A DNA stretch of 62,972 nt from JAGOUB01 sp964640945 (lineage in GTDB: Bacteria > Patescibacteriota > Gracilibacteria > Peribacterales > Peribacteraceae), in the NCBI GenBank assembly GCA_964640945.1, contig CAZXIV010000004.1, forward strand, positions 1 to 62,972, given 5' to 3'. The position numbers were made by a program, and so were the translations under genes. The notes under the pieces were generated by a model. It ran no database searches and was not told where the DNA came from. It worked only from the letters and a program-made list of their open reading frames with translations. Shown here piece by piece: positions 51,711 through 59,675 of the stretch (within the stretch, counting starts at the first letter, position 1; each line of letters opens with the position of its first letter).

Positions 51711-51743
51711 CAGCGACCTGCTCTACCGCTGAGCTACCGAGGA
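51669..51743 (-). tRNA. tRNA-Asn (anticodon GTT)
   Basis: A 75-nt gene with encoded CCA. The acceptor stem is TCCTCGG/CCGAGGA, the D-arm GCTCAGCGGTAGAGC, the anticodon loop CTGTTAA, and the T-arm CCTGGTTCGAATCCAGG. All arms are present except for one imperfect anticodon-stem pair. The 3' end is the integration site of the serine-recombinase element. Confidence 0.95.
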
Positions 51744-51816
51744 ATAGGGAACGATGATTGAAAGAAGGATCGGCCCCGAGTAGCTCTTTTTTATGAACGC
51801 CTGCTTCGCGGCTAGG

Positions 51817-51836
51817 CGCTGAGCTACCGAATAGGG
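51817..51836 (-). repeat. Partial duplicate of the tRNA-Asn 5' end
   Basis: CGCTGAGCTACCGA (51817-51830) repeats 51727-51740 exactly, then ATAGGG follows in both copies, except that the second lacks GGA. It therefore matches the tRNA 5' end plus flank, 90 bp away. Nothing else of a tRNA follows it. It could be a remnant of a second tRNA-Asn or an older integration scar. Confidence 0.5.
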
Positions 51837-51923
51837 GTTCGACGAGGGAAAGAACGGCCACCTTTTGTGGCCAGCCGAGTCTACCAACCAAGGGGGGTAA
51901 TGCAACGCCTCTTTGACGTGATG

Positions 51924-53249
51924 TCAGCAGCGGCCGCCAATCAGGCAATAGCGGTTTGCAGCGATCTTTCGGTAGGCGATACGGCCCAGCGGGGCGATGC
52001 CCGGGATCCACAACAGGGGGATGAGCGGCCAGAGCCAGGGCAGGTGCGGTGCCAGCCGCCGCAGGGCGTCGAAGCCCGCGGCTGTCCGCCCGTCGGGCAG
52101 GCGTACGTGCAGAGCTTCATCGAGCGAAGTGAGGGCGATATCGGGTGCGACGGCCTGGCGAGCTGCTTCTTGATGGAAGTCCACCAGCTCCAGGCGCTGC
52201 AGCCAGTCGCCAAGCAGGAGTGGCAGCACCGTCCGTCGGCAGAACGAACAGTGGCCGTCGTACAGCACGGCGATCTTGCCCTCCCATTTCGACTGGCGGT
52301 TGATCCAATCACGAATGGCGTCGTAGTCGTCTTGGTCCAGGACACCAAAGTAGGTGGCGAACATCGCCATGCTAAAGATGCCGGCATCCAGGAGAATAAG
52401 GATCATCAGGTGAAAGACGACGCCGATGGCCAGCATCCAACGGCGGTATCCGTGCCATCGTGCCGGCAGACGACGGCGGAGGCTGAGGGGGATAAGGAAG
52501 ACAATCCAAGTCAGTTGCCAACTGATGGTCAGCCAGGAGAGCGGGACTGAAAAATAAGCGAAAAAATGGGCCACTGGCTCGCCGAAGCGCGCGAATTCGG
52601 CGTGGTTCATCGAGGCCACCATCCCGCTGCCGTTACGCCACATAGGGTCGAGCAGTTTAAACCAGGCAGCCGTCAAATAGAGCACCACTATCTGCCAAAT
52701 CAGCGCCAGCCGGGGCCATTGTGGCATCGTCAGGCGCGGCAGCGACGTGCCGTGCTGTAGCCAGGCGCGCTCCTGTTGAAAGAGGCGGTCTAGCGATAGT
52801 GCGCCCAGACCAGGTGAAATCATGAGGATGAGGCCGATAATCCTGAGGACGCTGTCGCCGCCGGCGAAGACTGCGTAGCTGTGCTCTTGGAAGCTCGAGA
52901 TCAGCACGACACTCGCTATCGTTGCAACGCGGGTGTAGTAGCCGATGGCCATACAGACGAGACTGAAGAGGAGGAGGCCGAAGAGCGCTTGGATCGCCAG
53001 TGGGTCGTGTACGTACGTCAGGATGGTGAAGCGGTACGCGGTGCGGGCGTAGTGAGCCGCCCACTCCGGCGGAAAGACACCCTGGTCGGAGTAGATCAGG
53101 CGCACAAACGCCCAGTGGTGGACCATTGCCACGAAGGCCGTGATGGCCCAGGTGATACGCAAGAGACCAAAGGGCACCGCGCTCGTGCGGCCGAAGAAGC
53201 CGTCATGGATGTGTCTGGCCAGGCGGTGGACAAAGCGGCAGAGATTCAT
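51924..53249 (-). CDS. HTTM-domain membrane protein fused to a DCC thiol-oxidoreductase-like domain
   Basis: A 441-residue protein. Residues about 20-310 form the HTTM (vitamin-K-gamma-carboxylase-like) membrane domain, with about eight hydrophobic helices. The C-terminal about 120 residues are a DUF393/DCC domain with the signature VLYDGHCSFCRR, a CxxC-type thiol motif. HTTM and DCC proteins often occur as neighbours; here they are one chain. The start at 53249 overlaps the upstream partner gene by 4 nt. Probably acts on exported proteins or thiols; substrate unknown. Confidence 0.85.
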   Translation of the reverse strand: MNLCRFVHRLARHIHDGFFGRTSAVPFGLLRITWAITAFVAMVHHWAFVRLIYSDQGVFPPEWAAHYARTAYRFTILTYVHDPLAIQALFGLLLFSLVCMAIGYYTRVATIASVVLISSFQEHSYAVFAGGDSVLRIIGLILMISPGLGALSLDRLFQQERAWLQHGTSLPRLTMPQWPRLALIWQIVVLYLTAAWFKLLDPMWRNGSGMVASMNHAEFARFGEPVAHFFAYFSVPLSWLTISWQLTWIVFLIPLSLRRRLPARWHGYRRWMLAIGVVFHLMILILLDAGIFSMAMFATYFGVLDQDDYDAIRDWINRQSKWEGKIAVLYDGHCSFCRRTVLPLLLGDWLQRLELVDFHQEAARQAVAPDIALTSLDEALHVRLPDGRTAAGFDALRRLAPHLPWLWPLIPLLWIPGIAPLGRIAYRKIAANRYCLIGGRC

Positions 53250-53869
53250 GCGGCAGGGGTGGTCCAAGCCGAGCCGTCCTGAGGAATGGGCCACTCGGAC
53301 ATCGGCGTGTTGGGATCAGGGCAACGGGTCCAGTGGGAATCATGCCACTCATGCCACACGCGCTCCCATTGTTCCCAGGTTTCGAGTGAGAAAGGTTTCT
53401 CGTCATCAAGCGGCTGGTTGAAATACCACTGGCCCAACCGTACCCATTCGCGCGGGGGTCGTCCGAGTTCGAGACATTTCAACTGCAAGTATCGCTCGCG
53501 CGAAAGCCAATTGTCTTCTTTCGCAAGGGCGCGGAGGAGACCGGTCGTGGTGGACTTTTCCAGCAGGGGCAAGGCCTCAAAACTCAAATCCTGGACAGTG
53601 ACCCAGTCATTTTCTTCGGGACTCCAGACGTCGAAGCTATAGGAGAAAATCGTCTGGACCGATCCTTGGGAGAACATGGACCAGCCCTGCCATTGTCCAG
53701 ACCGGTAGGCATACCCTTCCGTGATTTGTATCAGCTCGCCGCGTAGGTTTTTAAGCCACGGGATCGGCGTTTGCTCAGGGACCGCTGATACCAACGCCAC
53801 GCCCATGTGCCAGAAGAGAAAGAGAACCAGCGCGATCTTGCCGAGCGCGATGAGCCAGCGGTGTGGCAT
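53246..53869 (-). CDS. Membrane-anchored partner of the HTTM protein
   Basis: A 207-residue protein with one N-terminal transmembrane helix (about 8-30) and an extracellular domain rich in Trp and Tyr (GQWQGWSMFSQ, WEQWERVWHEWHDSHW). The GWSMF segment is typical of small proteins encoded next to HTTM genes. It overlaps the HTTM-DCC gene by 4 nt. No catalytic motif is seen, so it may be a subunit or substrate-presenting partner. Confidence 0.65.
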   Translation of the reverse strand: MPHRWLIALGKIALVLFLFWHMGVALVSAVPEQTPIPWLKNLRGELIQITEGYAYRSGQWQGWSMFSQGSVQTIFSYSFDVWSPEENDWVTVQDLSFEALPLLEKSTTTGLLRALAKEDNWLSRERYLQLKCLELGRPPREWVRLGQWYFNQPLDDEKPFSLETWEQWERVWHEWHDSHWTRCPDPNTPMSEWPIPQDGSAWTTPAA

Positions 53870-53870
53870 C

Positions 53871-55076
53871 TCAGCGGATCGGGGTGAGCAGCACGATCTC
53901 GCGTCCTACAAACTGTTCGCCGCGACGGTACACAATCGTCGGGCGTTCCATCTCGGCGGCTGGCAGACCGGGCGGCGGCACGGCGCGGTAGCCGATCTTT
54001 TCGAGTTTCTGCCAGGTTTTCTCCAGCCGGACGGCGCCGGTCTTGAGGTACCAGACCGGCCAGGTGACGACGAGCGGCACGCCGGGGAGGGTGGCGGCGG
54101 CGTTTTGCAGGAACTCGGTTTCGAGAGTGTCGGCCTCGGCGGCGTACTTCTTGGCGTCGGTTGCGGTCGAGCGGTCGCTCAGGGCCGGGCCGAGCGTCGT
54201 TTCGCTCACTACCACGTCGGGCTTGGTGGCGAGCTTAAAGGGCTTGCGGGCGTCATGCTTCCAGACGGTCGACGGGGCGTCGGTCTTTTTGATCTTCCGG
54301 GTCTTACGGAGCCACTCGATGTTTGTCTCCGTACCATCCACCGCCTTCTGTGACGAGTCGCTCGCCAACACTTCCCAGCCCCGAAGTAAGATCTCCAGCG
54401 GAATCACGCCGGTGCCGCAGAACGGGTCGAAGACGGTAAGCGGTCCCTGGTGCGAGTGGCCGCCCACGAGCATCCAACCGAAATTCAGCATCATCTGCGC
54501 CAGCTTGGGCGGGAGCAGGCCGGAGCGAGTGTCGCGCACGGGCTTGTGCATGTCGCGCTCGGTGTAGGCATCGGGGTCCTGGGCGGCAATCGTGCGGCCT
54601 ACCCAAAACGCCTTGGCGTCCTTGATAATCACGATCTCCACGCCGCCTTCGCCCGAGAGGAGACCGGCATCGCGCAAGAGGGCGGTGGCGGCCGGCTGGC
54701 GTTCGGTACCGACGTAGCGCGAGGGGAAGCCGTCGGCCTTAAGCCGCTCTTTACAGCTGCGGTAGAGTTTGCGAATGAGGTCCGGGACGACGCCATCGCT
54801 GCGAATGGCGAATGTCTGCTTGCCTTTTTTGCCTTCGACAATCTTCGCCAGCGCGCCCGGCACGTCGCTCAGGGGCATTGTGGCGCTGATCTCCTCGGCT
54901 AAGAGAATGGTGCCGCCCCAGGTTTTTAGTTCGTCGGCTGGGATGGGGCGATTGGTCTTAAAAATGGCCGTCGAGCGGCTGACCAGCCGGGCATCCTCCA
55001 TATCGGGCAGCACCGCGTGCAATTCGCTCAGGCTGAGGAGCGGTTGGTTTCCGAGGAAGGCGGCGTACGTAGGCAT
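53871..55076 (-). CDS. TRM11-like SAM-dependent RNA methyltransferase with altered motif IV
   Basis: A 401-residue protein. The N-terminal part (AFLGNQPLLSLSELHAVL, THUMP-like) and a central region with YTERDMHKPVRD precede the Rossmann methyltransferase core: SAM motif DPFCGTG and VLASD. The expected catalytic (D/N)PPY motif is replaced by SETTLGP, so catalysis may differ. The family normally makes N2-methylguanosine at tRNA position 10. The start at 55076 is preferred to 55106, since the homologous N-terminus begins there. Confidence 0.75.
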   Translation of the reverse strand: MPTYAAFLGNQPLLSLSELHAVLPDMEDARLVSRSTAIFKTNRPIPADELKTWGGTILLAEEISATMPLSDVPGALAKIVEGKKGKQTFAIRSDGVVPDLIRKLYRSCKERLKADGFPSRYVGTERQPAATALLRDAGLLSGEGGVEIVIIKDAKAFWVGRTIAAQDPDAYTERDMHKPVRDTRSGLLPPKLAQMMLNFGWMLVGGHSHQGPLTVFDPFCGTGVIPLEILLRGWEVLASDSSQKAVDGTETNIEWLRKTRKIKKTDAPSTVWKHDARKPFKLATKPDVVVSETTLGPALSDRSTATDAKKYAAEADTLETEFLQNAAATLPGVPLVVTWPVWYLKTGAVRLEKTWQKLEKIGYRAVPPPGLPAAEMERPTIVYRRGEQFVGREIVLLTPIR

Positions 55077-55152
55077 CGGCAAGAAGGATACCTCAGGCGT
55101 GATCATCCAGAGAATGCCACCAGGATGGGAAGAACCCTCCCGCGCAACCGGG

Positions 55153-56559
55153 TCACTCGTCTTCCGCGCGCGGGTCGGGCAGGAGCAGCATCATCAGTAG
55201 CGTCCAGGGCAGAGCCACTTGCACCATCGCCCGGCCATAGCCCGTCTGGCGCAGCGCTTCATGCCCCAGGTCGGAGTTAAAGAGGAAGAGTCCCGTCATG
55301 GCGCCAAAGATCCACAAGCACGCCGCCGTCAGTACCACGTAGCGGTCGCTGAACGCCGTGCGGAACCTGGCGATGAGCAAACCGGCGCCGAGCCCGGGCA
55401 AAAGCAGCCAGTTCCCCTCTGAGAACAGGTGGTAGCGCACGGCGTGGAGCACGCCGGCCTGCCAGCCGAAGGTGGAATCGGCGATGGCGTGGGCGTTGCC
55501 GAAGGTGAGGCCCTGCTGCCACTTGAAGATCAACCAGGGCAGGGTGGTGATCAGAGCGGCTAAGCCGAGGGCTCCCAGGACGCCGCCGGCCGCGCGCGTT
55601 GAGCTGTCGCCGCGGCGCACGCTCCGGACTAAGACCGCCAGGAGCAAGAGCAGCCCCGAAGTGAAAAATACGGCCAGGCCTTCATTCTTGAGTCCGGGGA
55701 GGAGCACCAGCACGGCGATGCCGAGGCCCACCCAGGCGAGGAACGATTCCCGACTCTCGGCCTGGTCGGCTTCAAAAAAGGCGATGAGCACCGCGGCGAC
55801 GTGCGCGGCCAGGAAGAGATCGGCATAGGCGTGGAGCCCATGAATGGCGAGGAGCGGCAGTCCAAGCAGGGCGGTGGCGGCCGCCAGTCCCCAGGTCCGG
55901 CCGCGCCGACGCCCGACGGCTCCGCCCACCAGGCCGACAGCGGCGAGGAGCCATGTTAGGTGGACGCCGTTCACGAGTCCTTCATGCCACTGGCCGTGTA
56001 ACTGCACCAGCCAGGCCTTGAACAGCGGCAGAGTGGCGGGATACGACGCCACACCGCCGCCGGCTGTTTCTTCGCCAGGGATGAGCACGGGGATAGCGCT
56101 GGTTTCGACGATAATCTTGGCGCGGAGATTCCAGTTGTCACGGGCGTCATCAAAGAACGTTGGAATCTGCAGCGTCAGCACCGAAGCGGCGAGGAGAATC
56201 TTGAGAATACTGATTGTCAGAATGATGCCGAGCCCTAGAGTCAGCCATTGTGGAGCACTATCGATGCGCGCCGTCCAAGGGGCAATCAGGCGAACCTTTC
56301 GGTTGCGCGCCCAGGCCAGGCTCGCGCCGAAGAGCACGAGCTGCACGCCGAGAAAGAGCCAGAGTGTCACCGCCAGGCCTGTTCCAAGGTGGATGAGGGC
56401 CGTGAGCCAAAGCGTGCCCGTCGGTCCAATTAGCAGGGCAAAGGCGAGGCGTTCCGGCCAGGAGAGCACATCGGCGCGTTGCTCGAGAGCGCGCACCACC
56501 AAGTAGCCCGTAAGCGTGGGTAGGAGCAGGCCGATACAAAAGGCGGCGATGGGCATCAT
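55153..56559 (-). CDS. Polytopic membrane protein, probable GT-C glycosyltransferase
   Basis: A 468-residue protein with about twelve hydrophobic helices. The first large loop contains TFFDDARDNWNLRAKI (acidic DD and R), a position where GT-C enzymes carry catalytic Asp residues. Other features are GLKNEGLAVFF in the middle. It overlaps the gene upstream by 4 nt and belongs to the minus-strand operon with alaS. Likely involved in surface glycan or glycolipid synthesis; the evidence is topological. Confidence 0.6.
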   Translation of the reverse strand: MMPIAAFCIGLLLPTLTGYLVVRALEQRADVLSWPERLAFALLIGPTGTLWLTALIHLGTGLAVTLWLFLGVQLVLFGASLAWARNRKVRLIAPWTARIDSAPQWLTLGLGIILTISILKILLAASVLTLQIPTFFDDARDNWNLRAKIIVETSAIPVLIPGEETAGGGVASYPATLPLFKAWLVQLHGQWHEGLVNGVHLTWLLAAVGLVGGAVGRRRGRTWGLAAATALLGLPLLAIHGLHAYADLFLAAHVAAVLIAFFEADQAESRESFLAWVGLGIAVLVLLPGLKNEGLAVFFTSGLLLLLAVLVRSVRRGDSSTRAAGGVLGALGLAALITTLPWLIFKWQQGLTFGNAHAIADSTFGWQAGVLHAVRYHLFSEGNWLLLPGLGAGLLIARFRTAFSDRYVVLTAACLWIFGAMTGLFLFNSDLGHEALRQTGYGRAMVQVALPWTLLMMLLLPDPRAEDE

Positions 56560-57695
56560 GGCTTCGTCACGCGGAAAAGAAAGCTGTTATCGCTGAAGCG
56601 CTCCACGATCTCACCGGGCGGCGTTATCGGCACGCCGCTCTGATTGATGAGGCGGTTATCCACGACAGTCACATCGGGTCGATGGAACACCACCCAGTCA
56701 CGTAGTCCCAGCTGGGCGTCGCTTTCGGTCACGGGGAGAGCGGGGTACGTGGCGTACCGGAAGAAATGGCGCGAGAAGCCGTCGGTCGCAATGAGTGCAT
56801 ACTTTTTCTCTTCCCCTAGGGCTCCAGGTAATGCTTCTAGGACGTGGAATCCATCCTCACTTTTACGAAGCGTGCGTACCTCAGGCGCGGCTAAAGCCCA
56901 TTCGCGTCCGTCGGTGAGGGCTTGGTTGAGCAGCTCGGCACTCATGCGCAGGTCGTACGCCAGCCAGCAGCTGGCGATCGTTGCCAAGGCGACCGTCGCC
57001 CCCCGGCGCTTCGACGTGCGGGAGAGCCACCAGGCTGTGCTCAGGCCGATCATGAGCCCGCCATAGAAGAGACGATTCGCCGAGACGCCTCCCGCTGGTT
57101 CCGTCTCATAGAGCGTCTCAAGGGCGGCGCGGCTGCCCGCCAGACGCGGTCCCCAGACGAAGTTAATACTCCGCATCGTCAACGTGTCGAAAGTCCAGAA
57201 GCTCTGCCACCAGAGTGTCAGCTTTTCGCCGCCCGAGGTGTGGTCGAGGCTGAGGCTCCGGAAGTACACGCTCGAGAGCGCGGGCAGACCGAAGCCCAAG
57301 CGGTCGATACGGTCGTCAAAGCCGGGCAGGTCGGCCAGCGCCAGACGGAGGGGCTTCATGCCCGTGCCGCCGTCGATCTCAATGGGGAATTGCTTATAGA
57401 CATTCTGGGCTTCGCCAGCGGTGTGCCAGATGACGGTCACCGTCGTAGGGCGATCGGATTCGGCATGGAGTGTCAGGCTGTCGAGGCGTGTGCTCGGCGG
57501 CAGTGTCCAGAGCATGACCGTATCTTCGCGCGTAGTCATGAGGAGGCCGTCCGCAAATGGGCTGACCTGCGCCTCTGTACTCAGTTCCCAGGCGCTGAGT
57601 CCCTGCGTCGCAAAATTCCAGTTCAGCACCTCTGCCGCCTGAGCCGATGGTGCCAGGAGCAATGCGGCCGAGAAAAATAGGCTGACAAGCATCAT
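56556..57695 (-). CDS. Exported membrane protein with beta-sandwich head
   Basis: A 379-residue protein. A signal peptide (ALLLAPSAQA) is followed by a beta-rich region (about 22-150, VLNWNFATQGLSAWELS) like a carbohydrate-binding sandwich, a transmembrane pair near residues 205-250, and a C-terminal domain of about 120 residues ending SFLFRVTKP. No family is assigned. Its ATG overlaps the alaS stop (TGATG) and its stop overlaps the next gene, suggesting it works with the neighbouring GT-C-like protein. Confidence 0.6.
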   Translation of the reverse strand: MMLVSLFFSAALLLAPSAQAAEVLNWNFATQGLSAWELSTEAQVSPFADGLLMTTREDTVMLWTLPPSTRLDSLTLHAESDRPTTVTVIWHTAGEAQNVYKQFPIEIDGGTGMKPLRLALADLPGFDDRIDRLGFGLPALSSVYFRSLSLDHTSGGEKLTLWWQSFWTFDTLTMRSINFVWGPRLAGSRAALETLYETEPAGGVSANRLFYGGLMIGLSTAWWLSRTSKRRGATVALATIASCWLAYDLRMSAELLNQALTDGREWALAAPEVRTLRKSEDGFHVLEALPGALGEEKKYALIATDGFSRHFFRYATYPALPVTESDAQLGLRDWVVFHRPDVTVVDNRLINQSGVPITPPGEIVERFSDNSFLFRVTKP

Positions 57696-59563
57696 CAGGC
57701 GGGGCCGGCCACCTCAATCTCGGCGGGTCCGCCGGAGACAACCGCCTTAATGCGCCGCACGCCGGCCGATGAGCTTTCTTCCTTTTGGATCTTAAAGCTG
57801 CCAAGCATGCTCGTGCGAGCCACGTGCGGGCCGCCGCAAATCTCTTTGCTGAAGGTGCCGTCGCCAATGGTGTAGACCTTCACCTCACTGCCATAGCGGT
57901 CGTCGAACACACCCACCGCACCCGCGGCTTTGGCGCCGTCGACCGTCGTCAGGTGGTAGGCCAGGGGGAGGTCGGCCGTAATCTGCTCGTTGACAAGCCG
58001 CTCCACCTCGGCGATTTGCTCAGGCGTCATCTTACCGTCGTAATTAAAGTCGAAGCGGAGGCGCTCGGCCGTGATATTACTTCCTTTCTGCTGAATATCG
58101 GCCTTTAGCACCTTTTTAAGGGCGGCGTTGAGGAGGTGCGTGGCGGTGTGGAGTTTGGTCGTCTCGGCGCCGTTATCGGCCAAGCCGCCTTTAAACTTCT
58201 GCTCGGCGCCGGCGCGGCTTAGGGCCTGATGAGCTGCGAAGGCCTTCTGAAAGCCCTCTTCATCCACAGTGATATTCTGCTCAGCGGCCATCTCTTTGGT
58301 GAGCTCAATCGGGAAGCCGTAGGTGTCGTAGAGGTGGAAAGCGCTTTGACCGTCGATGCTGCCTGGGGATTTTTCAATCACCTTTGAGAGGTGCTTCAGC
58401 CCTTCCTGTAGCGTCTTTTTAAACTGCACCTCTTCTTTATCGAGGGCGCCGACAATCTTCTCTCGATGCTCCAAGAGGAGGGGATACACCTGTGCATACT
58501 GGTCGATCACCTGGAGTGCAAAGGGCGAGCAGTAGGGCTTCAAGTCGAAGTCGGCGTCGCGCTCCACGTTGAGCCAACGGAAAGAGCGGATCGCACGACG
58601 GATAAGGCGGCGAAGCACGTACCCCTGGTCGACGTTGCCCGGTAAGACGCCGTCGGCAATCATGAACGAGGCGGCCTTCAGATGGTCGGTGATGATGCGC
58701 GCGTGGCGGGTGACGATCTTGCCGAGATCAGTTTCGTCCAGGCTGAAGCCCTCAGGCACGGAACCTTCGAGGAGCGGACGCATCTTGTCGGTGTCGTACA
58801 CGCTCTCCACACCCTGGAGGACTTTGGCCACGCGTTCCAGGCCCATGCCGGTATCCACGCACTTCTGCTGAAGCGGCAGAAACGTGCCGTCGGCCTGTTT
58901 GTCATACTGGAGGAACACGTCATTCCAGATCTCGAGCCAGTTGGCGTCGTCGTTGGCCGGGTTCGAACCCGCCGGCGGGAGTGCGCTCGGGCCCACCCAG
59001 TAGAACATCTCGGTATCGGGACCGCAGGGGCCGGTCTGGCCGGCGGGTCCCCACCAGTTTTTCTTGCTCTCAACCACGCCGCCTTCCAAGAAGGCGATGC
59101 GATCCTTGGGCAGGCCCATTTTGGCCCAGATTAGGGCTGATTCATCGTCTCGTGGCAGCGCCGGGAAACGCCTATCGCCGTCGAAGCAGGTGACGGCCAG
59201 CTTCTCCAGCGGGATTTCCAAGACTTTCGTGAGGAACTCGAAACTCCAAGCGATTGCCTCCTCCTTAAAGTAGTCGCCCAGGCTCCAGTTGCCGAGCATC
59301 TCGAACAACGTCAGATGGGAAGTATCGCCCACTTCGTCGATGTCCGCCGTGCGAATGCACCGTTGCACGTCGGTCAGACGGGTGCCGGCCGGATGTTTCT
59401 GTCCGAGTAAGTAGGGAACGAGCGGATGCATGCCCGCAGTCGTAAAGAGCACGGTCGGATCGTTTTCGGGCACCAAGGGGGCGCCAGGGATGACGGCATG
59501 GCCCCTTTCTTTAAAGAATTCGAGGTATGATTGCCGTATTTGATCGGTTGTGAGGGCTTTCAT
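57695..59563 (-). CDS. alaS: Alanyl-tRNA synthetase, short form
   Basis: Charges tRNA-Ala. The 622-residue chain contains the class II catalytic core (LTTDQIRQSYLEFFKERGH, FTTAGMHPLVPYLLGQKHP, FEMLGNWSLGDYFK), the tRNA-recognition helices and the editing domain (HTATHLL at H-x3-H, CGGPHV). It ends just after the SAGVRRI segment of the editing domain. The C-terminal oligomerisation domain (DHHA1/C-Ala), usually giving about 870 residues, is missing. The ATG at 59563 is chosen; the frame runs further upstream without family similarity. Confidence 0.92.
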   Translation of the reverse strand: MKALTTDQIRQSYLEFFKERGHAVIPGAPLVPENDPTVLFTTAGMHPLVPYLLGQKHPAGTRLTDVQRCIRTADIDEVGDTSHLTLFEMLGNWSLGDYFKEEAIAWSFEFLTKVLEIPLEKLAVTCFDGDRRFPALPRDDESALIWAKMGLPKDRIAFLEGGVVESKKNWWGPAGQTGPCGPDTEMFYWVGPSALPPAGSNPANDDANWLEIWNDVFLQYDKQADGTFLPLQQKCVDTGMGLERVAKVLQGVESVYDTDKMRPLLEGSVPEGFSLDETDLGKIVTRHARIITDHLKAASFMIADGVLPGNVDQGYVLRRLIRRAIRSFRWLNVERDADFDLKPYCSPFALQVIDQYAQVYPLLLEHREKIVGALDKEEVQFKKTLQEGLKHLSKVIEKSPGSIDGQSAFHLYDTYGFPIELTKEMAAEQNITVDEEGFQKAFAAHQALSRAGAEQKFKGGLADNGAETTKLHTATHLLNAALKKVLKADIQQKGSNITAERLRFDFNYDGKMTPEQIAEVERLVNEQITADLPLAYHLTTVDGAKAAGAVGVFDDRYGSEVKVYTIGDGTFSKEICGGPHVARTSMLGSFKIQKEESSSAGVRRIKAVVSGGPAEIEVAGPA

Positions 59564-59663
59564 AGGGGGAGGGCTGGCCCCGCCCTCGCTCGAGAGAGCG
59601 AAGCCGGGCCATGACCCGCCCAGTCTATCAAGCCCGCGTCGCTCTGGCACGACGGAAGTACGG

Positions 59664-59669
59664 TAGAAT
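59664..59669 (+). promoter_or_regulatory. Leaderless-type -10 box of the flippase-domain gene
   Basis: TAGAAT lies 6 nt before the GTG start at 59676. Confidence 0.4.
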
Positions 59670-59675
59670 CTGCGG

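Noticed and set aside
51867..52550. 227-codon plus-strand frame opposite the HTTM-DCC gene
   Set aside because: It is antisense to a well-recognised two-domain protein and has no motif of its own.
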